A stretch of DNA of 64,000 nucleotides, taken from Dechloromonas sp. A34. GTDB lineage: Bacteria > Pseudomonadota > Gammaproteobacteria > Burkholderiales > Rhodocyclaceae. The stretch spans positions 868,001 through 932,000 of the forward strand of contig NZ_CP102486.1 of assembly GCF_026261605.1 (NCBI RefSeq), read 5' to 3'. How positions within the stretch are numbered: the stretch's first letter is position 1; each line of letters begins with the position of its first letter. The notes below the pieces were generated by a model. The model saw only the letters and a list, made by a program, of their open reading frames with translations. It searched no databases and had not been told where the DNA came from. Shown one piece after another: positions 37,999 through 47,262 of this stretch. A program made the translations under genes and the position numbers.

Positions 37999-38610
37999 AT
38001 GGACCAGGCCGCGCCACCTCCTGCCAGCCACAAGCGCCTGATCGGCCGGCTGCTGCTGATGGTGGCCGGCGCCTTCGCCTTTGCCTTCGCGCTGGTTCCG
38101 CTCTACAACGTGCTGTGCGAGGCGACCGGCTTCAACGGCAAGACGGCAGGCCAGGGCAAGATTCTCAACGGTTTCGGCGTCGGCGGCCTGAAGACGGCGG
38201 CCGCCCCGGCCGCGAAAGTTGATGTCGGGCGCCGCATCCGCGTCGAATTCACCGGCACCGTGATGCCCGGCCTGCCCTGGGACATGCGACCGCTGACCCT
38301 GAGCCTGGAGGTGCATCCGGGCGAACTGCAGCAGGTCAGCTACCTGGTGCGCAATACCTCGGACCGGCGGATTACCGGCCAGGCCGTGCCCAGCGTCTCG
38401 CCCGGCCAGGCCGCACAGCATTTCGAGAAGATCGAGTGCTTCTGTTTTTCGCAGCAGACGCTGGGGCCGGGTGAGTCGATGGAATTGCCGCTGGCTTTTA
38501 TCGTCAAACCGGAAGTCGATCGCGACATCAGCCAGATCACTCTGTCCTACGCCTTTTTCGGCGTCGACGGACAACGCCAGACACTGACCCGGAGCGGGGA
38601 GGCCCCATGA
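37999..38610 (+). CDS. ctaG: Cytochrome c oxidase assembly protein CtaG/Cox11
   Basis: 203 residues. One N-terminal membrane helix (LLLMVAGAFAFAFALVPLYN) is followed by a periplasmic Ig-like domain with the copper motif ECFCFSQQTLGPGE, which delivers copper to CuB of subunit I. FVALVPLYNVLCEATGFNGK-type segment and VRNTSDRRITGQAVPSVSPG are family signatures. It overlaps coxC1 (ATGA). Confidence 0.95.
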   Translation: MDQAAPPPASHKRLIGRLLLMVAGAFAFAFALVPLYNVLCEATGFNGKTAGQGKILNGFGVGGLKTAAAPAAKVDVGRRIRVEFTGTVMPGLPWDMRPLTLSLEVHPGELQQVSYLVRNTSDRRITGQAVPSVSPGQAAQHFEKIECFCFSQQTLGPGESMELPLAFIVKPEVDRDISQITLSYAFFGVDGQRQTLTRSGEAP

Positions 38611-39479
38611 AAACAAACAGCGCCCAAGTTGCCATGCAGGAAGAGTATTTCGTGCCGCAACCCAGCCTCTACCCGGTGATCCTCTCCGGCGGCATGTTCC
38701 TGCTCGCCCTCGGCTTCATCGCCATGATCAACGGGGCAGCCTTCGGCAAGTGGATCATGCTCGGCGGCACGGCGGTCATCCTCTACGTGCTGTTCGGCTG
38801 GTTCGGGCGGGTGATCGGCGAATCGCAGGGCGGCGCCTACCGCGAGTGGGAGGATCGCTCCTTCCGCTACGGCATGGTCTGGTTCATCGCCACCGAAGTG
38901 ATGTTCTTCGCCGCCTTCTTCGCCTCCCTGTTCTACGTCCGGGTCATCTCGGTGCCCGACTTGGGCGGCATGGTCGGCGCCCATGGCACCAGCCTGTGGC
39001 CGGAGTTTTCCGGCACCTGGCCGAGTGCCGGGCCGCAAGGCCCGGCCTTCACGCCGATGGGGGCGTGGGGCATCCCGGCGCTGAATACCGCCCTGCTGCT
39101 CAGTTCCGGGGCTACGCTGACCTGGGCGCACTGGGGCATGCTGCGCAACAACCGCCGCCAGCTGACGCTCGGGCTGGCCGCGACGGTCCTGCTCGGCAGC
39201 CTCTTCCTCGGCTTCCAGGCCTACGAATATCACCATGCCTACAGCGAGCTCGGTCTGACCATGGGGGCCGGCGCCTATGGCGCGACCTTCTTCATGCTGA
39301 CCGGTTTTCACGGCTTTCACGTGACCCTGGGCACGATCATGCTGGCGGTCATCCTGCTGCGCAGCCTGCGCGGCCATTTCGATGCCGAGCGCCACTTCGC
39401 CTTCGAGGCGGTGGCCTGGTACTGGCACTTCGTGGACGTCGTCTGGCTGCTGCTCTTCGTCTTCGTTTATTGGGTATAG
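38607..39479 (+). CDS. coxC: Cytochrome c oxidase subunit III, set 1
   Basis: 290 residues with seven membrane helices. RYGMVWFIATEVMFFAAFFA, WGIPALNTALLLSSGATLTW, AHWGMLRNNRRQ and the C-terminal FEAVAWYWHFVDVVWLLLFV are subunit III signatures. The glutamate in TEVMFF is retained. Its start overlaps ctaG by 4 bases and its 3' end overlaps the opposite-strand DUF2909 gene by 13. Confidence 0.95.
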   Translation: MKTNSAQVAMQEEYFVPQPSLYPVILSGGMFLLALGFIAMINGAAFGKWIMLGGTAVILYVLFGWFGRVIGESQGGAYREWEDRSFRYGMVWFIATEVMFFAAFFASLFYVRVISVPDLGGMVGAHGTSLWPEFSGTWPSAGPQGPAFTPMGAWGIPALNTALLLSSGATLTWAHWGMLRNNRRQLTLGLAATVLLGSLFLGFQAYEYHHAYSELGLTMGAGAYGATFFMLTGFHGFHVTLGTIMLAVILLRSLRGHFDAERHFAFEAVAWYWHFVDVVWLLLFVFVYWV

Positions 39480-39667
39480 CCGGGAATGAGACCGAAGCGG
39501 AACCCGGCGAGCAGCACCAGGAACAGTGCGATCGACAGGCCGATGCGCCAAGTCAGCATCTTTGCCGTGCGCTGGCTGTCGCCGCGATCCCGATAGAGAA
39601 AGAAGAGACTGGAAAACAGGCTGCCGACTATGGCCAACAACAGCAAAACCACCAGCGCTCTGAGCAT
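39467..39667 (-). CDS. Twin-transmembrane small protein (DUF2909)
   Basis: 66 residues: two membrane helices (ALVVLLLLAIVGSLFSSLFF and GLSIALFLVLLAGFRFGL) joined by a charged loop with YRDRGDSQRTAKMLTWR. This is the DUF2909 pattern found opposite surf1 in many Betaproteobacteria cox clusters. The ATG at 39667 follows GGAGACTCGTCG. It is convergent with coxC1 and divergent from SURF1. Function unknown. Confidence 0.85.
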   Translation of the reverse strand: MLRALVVLLLLAIVGSLFSSLFFLYRDRGDSQRTAKMLTWRIGLSIALFLVLLAGFRFGLIPGYTQ

Positions 39668-39695
39668 CGACGAGTCTCCCGACAGGCTTTCGTCG

Positions 39696-40433
39696 GTGCA
39701 GTATGCGCGTCGTCCGGGACGGCAGGCAAGGTCTAGCCGGCGACAAGTGGCGATCCTCGGCGGCCTGCTGCTGGCGCTGCTGCTGCCCGCCTTCATTTCC
39801 CTCGGTCTGTGGCAATGGCGCAAGGCTGAAGCCAAGACCCAGCTGCAAAGCGAACTCGACACGCGGAGCCAGGATGCCGCCATTGCCATGCCGACGACAC
39901 CGGTCGACGGCGAGGTGCTGCGCTACCGCCGGGTCATCCTGCGCGGCACTTTCGATGCCGGCCGCCAGGTCCTGCTCGACAATCAGGTGCATCAGGAGCG
40001 GGCCGGCTATCACGTCATCACGCCGCTGCGCATCGCCGGCTCGAACCTGCACGTGCTGGTCAATCGCGGCTGGCTGCCCGCCCCGGCCGATCACCAGGTG
40101 GTGCCCGTTGCCGAGGTGCCGGCCGGCGAAGTCGAATTGAGCGGCATCGCGGTGCTGCCCGCCAAGCGCTTCTTTAATCTCGCCGCGCAGCCGACCAGTG
40201 GCTGGGCGCCGGTCTGGCAGAACCTCGATCTCGAGCGCTTCCGGCAGTCGGTTGCCTACCCGCTGCAGCCGGTCATCGTCCAGCTCGACGCCGCTTCGCC
40301 GGGCGGCTACGTCCGCCAGTGGCGGCGCCTCGATGAACGGGCCGACCGCCACCGCAGCTACGCCCTGCAATGGTTCGGCTTTGCCGCGACCAGCCTCGGC
40401 ATCTGGGGCTATTTCCTGGTGCGCCGGCCATGA
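39696..40433 (+). CDS. SURF1-family cytochrome oxidase assembly protein
   Basis: About 245 residues with a membrane helix at each end (LGGLLLALLLPAFISLGLWQ and FGFAATSLGIWGYFLVRRP) and a periplasmic domain between. GLWQWRKAEAK, VLLDNQVHQERAGYHVITPL and VNRGWLPAP are SURF1 signatures. SURF1 helps insert haem a into subunit I. GTG at 39696 avoids overlap with the DUF2909 start; an ATG at 39630 is the alternative. Its stop overlaps the next gene (ATGA). Confidence 0.88.
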   Translation: MQYARRPGRQARSSRRQVAILGGLLLALLLPAFISLGLWQWRKAEAKTQLQSELDTRSQDAAIAMPTTPVDGEVLRYRRVILRGTFDAGRQVLLDNQVHQERAGYHVITPLRIAGSNLHVLVNRGWLPAPADHQVVPVAEVPAGEVELSGIAVLPAKRFFNLAAQPTSGWAPVWQNLDLERFRQSVAYPLQPVIVQLDAASPGGYVRQWRRLDERADRHRSYALQWFGFAATSLGIWGYFLVRRP

Positions 40434-40984
40434 GCGACACCGTCATCCCCACCACCGGCCACGCTCCCGGCCGCGGTCGCGGCACGCTGTTGCTGATCGT
40501 CGGCCTGCTCATGCTGCCCTTCATTATCGGCGGCGCCCTCTATGTCGGCGGCTGGCAGCCGAGCCGCACCGTGCATCATGGGCACCTGCTGCAGCCGCCC
40601 CGGGCGCTGCCGGCGGCGGTGCTCGACGCCTCCGCCGAACTGCGCGGCAAATGGCTGCTCCTGCTCGAGGTTCGCGGCGCCTGCACGGCCGAATGCGCCG
40701 GCCGCCTCGACGAGATGCGCCGCATCCAGGTCGCGCTCTACAAGAACATGGGCCGCCTGCGCCGCGTCGTCATCACCGACCAGCCGGACGACCCGCAACT
40801 AGCCGCCTTGCGCCAGGCCCAGCCTGATCTGCTGGTCATCGTCGCGCCGCCGAGCGGAAGCGCCGATCCCCTGCTGCTGGCCGACCCGCAAGGACAACTG
40901 ATCATGACTTACCCACCCGACGCCACCGCCCAGGGCGTGCGCGCCGATCTCGAACGTCTGCTCAAATTCGCCTGGACCGGCTAG
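40430..40984 (+). CDS. Membrane-anchored thioredoxin-fold-like protein of the cox cluster
   Basis: 184 residues: MSDTVIPTTGHAPGRGRG, one membrane helix (LLLIVGLLMLPFIIGGALYV) and a soluble periplasmic part. The segment LLLEVRGACTAECAGRLDEM carries a CxxxC and the following VALYKNMGRLRRVVIT looks like the SCO fold in degenerate form. Proteins of this kind lie between surf1 and ctaB/ctaA in related cox clusters without assigned function. The ATG overlaps the SURF1 stop (ATGA). Confidence 0.75.
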   Translation: MSDTVIPTTGHAPGRGRGTLLLIVGLLMLPFIIGGALYVGGWQPSRTVHHGHLLQPPRALPAAVLDASAELRGKWLLLLEVRGACTAECAGRLDEMRRIQVALYKNMGRLRRVVITDQPDDPQLAALRQAQPDLLVIVAPPSGSADPLLLADPQGQLIMTYPPDATAQGVRADLERLLKFAWTG

Positions 40985-40994
40985 GAGAATCGCC

Positions 40995-41891
40995 ATGCAT
41001 ACCGTCGCCGCCCCCACCCTGAGCTTCGGCCAACGCCTGGCCGCCTTTTCCCACCTCTGCAAACCGCGGGTCAACAGCCTGATCGTGTTTACGGCGATGA
41101 TCGGCATGTTCCTCGCGACGCCGGGCTTTCCGCCGCTGCTCCGCTTCCTGGTCGCCTCCCTCGGCATTGCGCTGGTCTCCTTCGCCGCCGCCGCACTGAA
41201 CTGCCTGGTCGAGCGCACCATCGACGCCAAGATGGCGCGCACCAGCTGGCGGGCCACGGCGCGCGGCGACATCTCGCCGCTGGAAACCGTGACCCTGGCC
41301 ACGCTGCTCGGCGCCGCCGGCCTCTGGCTGCTGCACGCCTACATCAACGACCTGACCATGTGGCTGACCCTGGCCACCTTCGTCGGCTACACGGTGATCT
41401 ACACGCTGCTCCTGAAGCCGGCGACGCCGATGAACATCGTCATCGGCGGCGCCTCGGGGGCGATGCCGCCGCTCCTCGGGTGGACGGCGATGACCGGCCA
41501 GGTTTCGGCCGAACCGCTGGTCCTGTTCCTGATCATCTTCCTGTGGACGCCACCCCATTTCTGGTCGCTGGCCTGCTACCGGCGCGACGACTACGCCCGC
41601 TCCGGCCTGCCGATGCTGCCGGTGACGCACGGCATCGCGTTCACCTGCCAGCACATCCTCTGGTACACGCTGATGCTCGCCGCCGCCAGCCTGATCCCGG
41701 TGTCGCTCGGCATGAGCGGAACCTTCTACCTGATCGCCATCAGCCTGCTCGATCTCGTCTTCCTCGGCTATGCCATCGCGTTGTGCCGCAATTACAGCGA
41801 CGCCCTGGCCAAGCGCTGCTTCCGCTACTCCATCCTCTACCTGACCCTGCTTTTCGCCGCGCTGTTCGCCGATCGCCTGGTCGTCTTCTAG
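40995..41891 (+). CDS. ctaB: Protohaem IX farnesyltransferase (haem O synthase)
   Basis: 298 residues, about nine helices, UbiA superfamily. The polyprenyl-diphosphate site ALNCLVERTIDAKMARTSWR (N-x3-D-type motif with ERTID) and the second loop YRRDDYARSGLPMLPVTHG are the family signatures. CKPRVNSLIVFTA is the usual N-terminal block. It adds the farnesyl tail to protohaem, feeding CtaA. GGAGAATCGCC precedes the ATG. Confidence 0.95.
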   Translation: MHTVAAPTLSFGQRLAAFSHLCKPRVNSLIVFTAMIGMFLATPGFPPLLRFLVASLGIALVSFAAAALNCLVERTIDAKMARTSWRATARGDISPLETVTLATLLGAAGLWLLHAYINDLTMWLTLATFVGYTVIYTLLLKPATPMNIVIGGASGAMPPLLGWTAMTGQVSAEPLVLFLIIFLWTPPHFWSLACYRRDDYARSGLPMLPVTHGIAFTCQHILWYTLMLAAASLIPVSLGMSGTFYLIAISLLDLVFLGYAIALCRNYSDALAKRCFRYSILYLTLLFAALFADRLVVF

Positions 41892-41910
41892 ATTTTTCCA
41901 GCCCACCGCC

Positions 41911-42966
41911 ATGCGCCTCTACCGCCGCCTGCTGCTCGTCGCCACGCTGCTCGCTTTCGCCGTGATCGCGCTCGGCGCCTACGTCCGGCTCTCCGACGCC
42001 GGCCTCGGCTGCCCCGATTGGCCGGGCTGCTATGGCCATTGGCTGGGCGTGCCCGATGCTGCACACGAACAGCTGGCGGCACAGCAGGCCTACCCCGGAA
42101 AGCCCGTCGACAGCGCCAAGGCCTGGAAGGAAATGGTTCATCGCTACTTCGCGGGCACCCTCGGGCTGCTGATTCTCGCGCTGTGCCTGCTTTCCTGGCG
42201 CTCGGAACTCCGCCGCCGGCAATCGCCGGCGCTGCCGACGCTGCTGCTGGTCATCGTTGGCATTCAGGCGGCGCTCGGCATGTGGACGGTCACCCTGCTG
42301 CTCAAGCCGCTGATCGTCACCTTGCATCTGCTGGGCGGCATGGCGACCCTTTCGCTGCTCGTCGGCCTCGCCTTGAGCAACAGCCAGACCCCGCCCAGCC
42401 TTGCGCCCGGCCCGGGTGCGCGCTGGCTGGCCGCTGGCGCCCTGCTTGCCGTCCTCGTCCAGATCGCGCTCGGCGGCTGGGTCAGCAGCAATTACGCGGC
42501 CCTGGCCTGCCCGGACTTTCCGCTGTGCCAGGGGCAATGGCGGCCGGTCATGGAATTCGGCCAGGCCTTCAGCCTGCACCGCGAACTCGGGCAGACCGCC
42601 GCCGGTGAGTTGTTACCTTTCGAAGCCCTGACCGCCATTCACTGGACGCACCGCCTGGGCGCCCTCGCCGTTGCCGTGCTTGCCGGCGCCCTAGCCGTGG
42701 TCTTGCGCCGGACTGGCGAGCGGCGCTGGCGGAACTGGGGCGGCGTCTTGCTCTGCCTGCTGCTGGCGCAAATCGCGCTCGGGATGGCCAACGTGCTGCT
42801 CGCGCTGCCGCTGGGTCTTGCGGTCGCCCATAACCTCGGCGCCGCCGTCCTGCTGACCGTGCTGCTGAGCATCAATATCCGGCTGCGGCCCGCTGGCCAG
42901 CGCCTGGCGCCGGCCAGCGGGCCGCAGCATCGCGGTCTTCACGAATACTGCAAGCCTTCGCCCTAG
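41911..42966 (+). CDS. ctaA: Haem A synthase (CtaA/COX15)
   Basis: 351 residues with eight membrane helices in two repeats. LGAYVRLSDAGLGCPDWPGC holds the first cysteine loop, HRYFAGTLGLL and LHLLGGMATLSLL the first haem histidines, ALACPDFPLCQGQW the second cysteine loop, and IHWTHRLGAL and AVAHNLGAAVLLT the second histidines. It converts haem O to haem A. In this genome ctaB comes first, 20 bases upstream. Confidence 0.94.
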   Translation: MRLYRRLLLVATLLAFAVIALGAYVRLSDAGLGCPDWPGCYGHWLGVPDAAHEQLAAQQAYPGKPVDSAKAWKEMVHRYFAGTLGLLILALCLLSWRSELRRRQSPALPTLLLVIVGIQAALGMWTVTLLLKPLIVTLHLLGGMATLSLLVGLALSNSQTPPSLAPGPGARWLAAGALLAVLVQIALGGWVSSNYAALACPDFPLCQGQWRPVMEFGQAFSLHRELGQTAAGELLPFEALTAIHWTHRLGALAVAVLAGALAVVLRRTGERRWRNWGGVLLCLLLAQIALGMANVLLALPLGLAVAHNLGAAVLLTVLLSINIRLRPAGQRLAPASGPQHRGLHEYCKPSP

Positions 42967-42995
42967 GGGCAGGTCCGGCTCCCAGGGCATTCGTC

Positions 42996-43021
42996 GGGCC
43001 GCCGCAAAACTTCGGCGGCCC
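42996..43021. repeat. 9-bp inverted repeat (hairpin) after ctaA
   Basis: GGGCCGCCG and CGGCGGCCC are exact inverted arms around CAAAACTT, 30 bases after the ctaA stop. There is no U-run after it, so it may be a Rho-assisted end, an mRNA-stabilising hairpin, or chance in GC-rich DNA. Confidence 0.5.
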
Positions 43022-43065
43022 TGCGTGGTCAACAACTCAACCCATGCCAATGCAGGAGGTTTGCC

Positions 43066-43869
43066 ATGAGCGAGAACACACATGGTCCGGCGACCGTCGA
43101 TGCCTTTCCCGAGATCCGCCACGTCGGTTTCGATGCTCCCGCCCGCTGGCTGCGCGCGGGATGGGGTGACCTGCGCCAGGCCGGGGGCGCCAGCCTCTTC
43201 TACGGCACCTGTTTCGCCGTCGGCGGCTGGTTGATGCAGGTCGTCTTCGCTCATGCCTATGCCTTGTTCGCCGGCATGGTCACCGGCTTCCTGCTGGTCG
43301 CACCGGTCCTCGCCATGGGGCTTTACGACCTCAGCCGGCGCATCGAGCGCGGCGAAGCGCCCCGTCTGGCGCCGACCCTGACCGCCTGGCGCGCCAACCT
43401 GGCCAACGTCGGCGTCCTCGCCGCCGTGCTGGCCGTCGTCTTCCTGGTCTGGGCTCGGGCTTCGATGGTGATCTTCGCGATGTTCTTCGATTCTGCCGGC
43501 TTGCCGTCTTTTGCGGAAATCGTGCATGCCATTGTCGCTTTCGAGCAGCCGGAATTTGCCCTGGTCTATTTCATGGTCGGCGGCTTCTTCGCGCTGTTCG
43601 TCTTCGCCATCTGCGTTGTTGCCGTGCCGCTGATGCTCGATCGGGGAACCGATGCCGTGACCTCCGGCATCGCCAGCCTCGGCGCCTGTGCCCGCAATCC
43701 GGGTCCGATGCTGTTGTGGGCCGCCTGTATCGCAGTCTTGGTGGCGATCGGGATGGCGACCCGGTTTCTTGGCCTGATCGTCATCATGCCGCTGCTCGGG
43801 CATGCCACCTGGCACGCTTACCGCGAACTGACGGTCCCTGCGTCGCCGCGTGTTGATCGGAGTTCATAA
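43066..43869 (+). CDS. DUF2189 multi-pass membrane protein
   Basis: 267 residues, six predicted helices. The opening FPEIRHVGFDAPARWLRAGW and GDLRQAGGASLFYGTCFAVG, the MGLYDLSRRIERGE loop and the PLLGHATWHAYRELT ending match DUF2189 proteins, which are frequently found beside cox genes. AGGAGG lies 7 bases before the ATG. Function unknown. Confidence 0.88.
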   Translation: MSENTHGPATVDAFPEIRHVGFDAPARWLRAGWGDLRQAGGASLFYGTCFAVGGWLMQVVFAHAYALFAGMVTGFLLVAPVLAMGLYDLSRRIERGEAPRLAPTLTAWRANLANVGVLAAVLAVVFLVWARASMVIFAMFFDSAGLPSFAEIVHAIVAFEQPEFALVYFMVGGFFALFVFAICVVAVPLMLDRGTDAVTSGIASLGACARNPGPMLLWAACIAVLVAIGMATRFLGLIVIMPLLGHATWHAYRELTVPASPRVDRSS

Positions 43870-44014
43870 GCCATCTGCCAGGTCCGGGAACTTGGGCCGG
43901 GAATTCCATTCAAAGCAGTATGAAATTGCAATACCAGTGCCTCGTCTGATGACATCGAATTAAATGGGAGGATGAGGGGCGGGCGGGGTGTTTTGACCTG
44001 CAGAACTTGCCGGG

Positions 44015-44506
44015 ATGAACGCCATGGTGGAGTTTGTCGGCGTAGCCGACCCTGTATCCCCGTTCTCCGTTACCGCACGGCCGAATTCCGTGGTCGGCAA
44101 GCCCGGCTTGCTGATCTCGATGGCCATCCTGGTGCCGGCCTGTTCGGTAACCGGCCTGGCTTTCATGGTGATCGGTGCCTGGCCGGTGACCATTTTCATG
44201 GGCCTGCACATCCTGGCGGTGCTCATCGCTTTCGTCTATGTCGAGCGCCATACCAGCGATTTCGAACGCCTGACCCTGGCCAACGATCGCCTGATTCTCG
44301 ACACCCATACGCTGGACGGCGACCAGCATCTCGAATTCAACGGCTACTGGGTCCAGGTCGACCTGCAGACCTCGGCTGTCGGTAGCAACAGTCTCTGCCT
44401 GCGTTCCCAAGGCAAGGAAGTCCGCTTTGGGCGCCTGATGTCCGATGGCGAGCGCCTGGCCGTCAGCCGGGAACTCGGCCGGCGCCTGGCCCGGCTCAGA
44501 CTTTGA
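44015..44506 (+). CDS. DUF2244 membrane protein
   Basis: 163 residues: two helices (LISMAILVPACSVTGLAFMV and TIFMGLHILAVLIAFVYVER) followed by a soluble PH-like segment (RLTLANDRLILDTHTLDGDQ, and GKEVRFGRLMSDGERLAVSR). This matches DUF2244, common directly before coxB in alpha- and betaproteobacteria. coxB2 starts 18 bases after its stop, so it is probably the first gene of the second cox transcript. An upstream 145-base gap (43870-44014) has no other gene. Confidence 0.85.
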   Translation: MNAMVEFVGVADPVSPFSVTARPNSVVGKPGLLISMAILVPACSVTGLAFMVIGAWPVTIFMGLHILAVLIAFVYVERHTSDFERLTLANDRLILDTHTLDGDQHLEFNGYWVQVDLQTSAVGSNSLCLRSQGKEVRFGRLMSDGERLAVSRELGRRLARLRL

Positions 44507-44524
44507 AGCGAAGGGAGGGAGGAC

Positions 44525-45658
44525 ATGGGATATCCATCGCGTTGGGCGAGCTACAGGGGTTTAGCGCTGCTGGCCGCGGCGACGGCGACGCCGGTGGTTG
44601 CGGAATACGGCATCAACCTCGCCCCTCCAGCCACCGGTATCGCGCAACAGATCTACGACCTGCATACCCTGGTGCTGTGGATCTGCTTTGGCATCTTCCT
44701 GGTGGTGTTCGTGCCGATGTTCTACGCCATCTGGCAGCACCGGAAATCGCGTGGTTACGCGGCCCACCCGTTCCATGAACACCCGCTGCTGGAAATCGCC
44801 TGGACGGCAGCGCCGGCTGTGATCCTGGTCGCGATGGCGATTCCGACCACCAAGGTCGTGCTCGCCATGAAGGACACCGGGGCATCGGACATTTCGATCA
44901 AGGTCACCGGCCGGCAATGGAAATGGGAATACGAATACCTCGGCCAGGACCTGAAATTCATCAGTAACAGCGCCACCCCGCAGGCTCAGATCGACAACCA
45001 GGCAGCGAAAGGCGAGCACTACCTGCTCGAGGTGGACCGCCCGCTGGTCGTGCCGACCGGCCAGAAGGTGCGCCTGGTGTTTACCGCCGAGGATGTCATC
45101 CATTCGTGGTGGGTACCGGCTCTCGGCGTCAAGCAGGATGCCGTGCCCGGCTTCATCCGCGACGCCTGGTTCAAGGTCGACAAGCCCGGCACCTACCGTG
45201 GTCAGTGCGCCGAGTTGTGCGGGGTCGGGCATGCCTTCATGCCGATCGTCGTCGAAGCCGTCCCGCCGGCCCAATACGCGGCCTGGATCGCCGACCAGAA
45301 AACCCAGCTGGCCGCAGCGCAAAGTAGCGCCCAGAAGGAATTCGCGCTGGCCGATCTGGTCGCCCAGGGCGAAAAGGTCTATGCCGCCAACTGTGCCGCC
45401 TGCCACCAGGCAAACGGCGCCGGCATCCCGGGGACTTTTCCGGCCCTGGCCGGCTCGCCGCTCGTCACTGGTCCGCCGGCCGCCCATCTGGCGCTGGTCT
45501 TCAACGGCAAGTCGGGAACGGCCATGCAGGCTTTCGGCAAGCAATTGTCGGATCTGGAAATCGCCGCCGTCGTTACGTATGAGCGCAACAGCTGGAGCAA
45601 CAAGATCGGCGACGCTGTGCAGCCAAGCGAAGTCAGCGCCTTGCGTTCGGGCAAGTAG
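44525..45658 (+). CDS. coxB: Cytochrome c oxidase subunit II with fused cytochrome c, set 2
   Basis: 377 residues. Signal peptide to about AEYG, two membrane helices (LVLWICFGIFLVVFVPMFYA; IAWTAAPAVILVAMAIPTTK), CuA domain with complete ligands (HSWWVPALG, GQCAELCGVGHAFMP), and a C-terminal cytochrome c with CAACHQ. It is related to the set 1 CoxB but clearly diverged, for instance the IAWTAAPAVI helix versus LQWFWSLIPFAI. GGGAGGGAGGAC precedes the ATG. Confidence 0.95.
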   Translation: MGYPSRWASYRGLALLAAATATPVVAEYGINLAPPATGIAQQIYDLHTLVLWICFGIFLVVFVPMFYAIWQHRKSRGYAAHPFHEHPLLEIAWTAAPAVILVAMAIPTTKVVLAMKDTGASDISIKVTGRQWKWEYEYLGQDLKFISNSATPQAQIDNQAAKGEHYLLEVDRPLVVPTGQKVRLVFTAEDVIHSWWVPALGVKQDAVPGFIRDAWFKVDKPGTYRGQCAELCGVGHAFMPIVVEAVPPAQYAAWIADQKTQLAAAQSSAQKEFALADLVAQGEKVYAANCAACHQANGAGIPGTFPALAGSPLVTGPPAAHLALVFNGKSGTAMQAFGKQLSDLEIAAVVTYERNSWSNKIGDAVQPSEVSALRSGK

Positions 45659-45676
45659 AACAAAGGAGAAAGCGCC

Positions 45677-47248
45677 ATGGAAGACGTCCTGCATGCGCCC
45701 CACCACGAGGCCCACCCGAGCGGCCTGATGCGCTGGGTCACGACCACCAACCACAAGGACATCGGCACGCTCTACCTGTGGTTTTCGCTGGCGATGTTCA
45801 TGTTCGCCGGCTCGCTGGCCATGCTGATCCGTGCCGAACTGTTCCAGCCCGGTCTGCAGGTGGTCAATCCCGCGGTCTTCAACCAGCTGACCGCCATGCA
45901 CGGCCTGATCATGATCTTCGGGGCGATCATGCCGGCCTTCGTCGGCTTCGCCAACTGGCAGGTGCCGCTGATGATCGGCGCTCCGGACATGGCCTTTCCG
46001 CGCCTCAATAACTGGAGCTTCTGGCTGCTGCCGGTGGCCGCGACGCTCATGCTGAGCTCGTTCTTCGTGCCCGGCGGGGCGATGGCGGCGGGGTGGACGA
46101 TGTACCCGCCGCTCTTCATGCAAGGGGGCATTTCCTACGACATGACCATCCTCGCCATCCACATCCTCGGGCTATCGTCGATCATGGGGGCGATCAACAT
46201 CATCGTCACCATCCTCAACCTGCGGGCGCCAGGCATGACGCTGATGAAAATGCCGCTCTTCGTCTGGACCTGGCTGATCACCGCCTACCTGCTGGTCGCC
46301 GTGATGCCGGTGCTGGCTTCCGTGATCACCATGCTGCTCACCGACCGCCACTTCGGCACCCATTTCTTCGACGCAGGCGGCGGCGGCGACCCGGTGATGT
46401 TCCAGCACATCTTCTGGTTCTTCGGCCACCCCGAGGTGTACATCATGATCCTGCCGGCCTTCGGCATCATCTCGACGATCATCCCGACCTTCGCCCGCAA
46501 GAAGCTGTTCGGCTACACCTCGATGGTCTGGGCGGTCGGCTCGATCGCCTTGCTGTCGTTCATCGTCTGGGCGCACCACATGTTCACCACCGGCATGCCG
46601 GTCACCGGCCAGCTGTTCTTCATGTATTCGACGATGCTCATCGCCATCCCGACCGGGGTCAAGGTCTTCAACTGGGTGGCAACGCTGTGGCGCGGCTCGC
46701 TGACTTTCGAGACACCGATGCTGTTCGCCATCGCCGTCGTCTGCCTGTTCACCATCGGCGGTTTTTCCGGTGTGGTCCTGGCCCTGGTGCCGGTGGATAT
46801 CCAGCTGCAGGACACCTACTACGTCGTCGCCCATTTCCACTACGTGCTGTTTTCCGGCGCGGCGATGAGCATCATGGGCGGCATCTACTACTGGCTGCCC
46901 AAGTGGACCGGCCATATGTACGACGAAACCCTGGGCAAGTGGCACTTCTGGCTGACCGCCATTGCCTTTAACGTCACCTTCTTCCCGATGCACTTCCTCG
47001 GCCTGGCCGGCATGCCCCGGCGCATCCCCGACTACGCCCTGCAGTTCGCCGACTTCAACCTGATCGCCAGCCTCGGCGCCTTCGTCCTTGGGGTCGCCCA
47101 ACTGCTCTTCATGTACACGGTGATCAAGTGCATCCGCGGCGGCCGGACGGCCGGCGACAAGCCCTGGGATGGCGCCGATACCCTGGAATGGACGCTGCCT
47201 TCGCCACCGCCCTACCACTCCTTCAACACGCCGCCGCGCGTCGACTAG
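45677..47248 (+). CDS. coxA: Cytochrome c oxidase subunit I, set 2 (canonical)
   Basis: 523 residues. Haem and CuB ligands are present ([40 protein letters not shown]). D-channel residues (GFANW, GAPDM, RLNN) and K-channel residues (T326 and K329 in [11 protein letters not shown]; the serine in ILPAFGIIS) are all there, so this is a standard type A1 oxidase. The residue before the metal-site aspartate is Q instead of the usual His (LQDTYYVV). It is followed by coxC2 after 14 bases. Confidence 0.95.
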   Translation: MEDVLHAPHHEAHPSGLMRWVTTTNHKDIGTLYLWFSLAMFMFAGSLAMLIRAELFQPGLQVVNPAVFNQLTAMHGLIMIFGAIMPAFVGFANWQVPLMIGAPDMAFPRLNNWSFWLLPVAATLMLSSFFVPGGAMAAGWTMYPPLFMQGGISYDMTILAIHILGLSSIMGAINIIVTILNLRAPGMTLMKMPLFVWTWLITAYLLVAVMPVLASVITMLLTDRHFGTHFFDAGGGGDPVMFQHIFWFFGHPEVYIMILPAFGIISTIIPTFARKKLFGYTSMVWAVGSIALLSFIVWAHHMFTTGMPVTGQLFFMYSTMLIAIPTGVKVFNWVATLWRGSLTFETPMLFAIAVVCLFTIGGFSGVVLALVPVDIQLQDTYYVVAHFHYVLFSGAAMSIMGGIYYWLPKWTGHMYDETLGKWHFWLTAIAFNVTFFPMHFLGLAGMPRRIPDYALQFADFNLIASLGAFVLGVAQLLFMYTVIKCIRGGRTAGDKPWDGADTLEWTLPSPPPYHSFNTPPRVD

Positions 47249-47262
47249 GCGAGGAGAAGACC

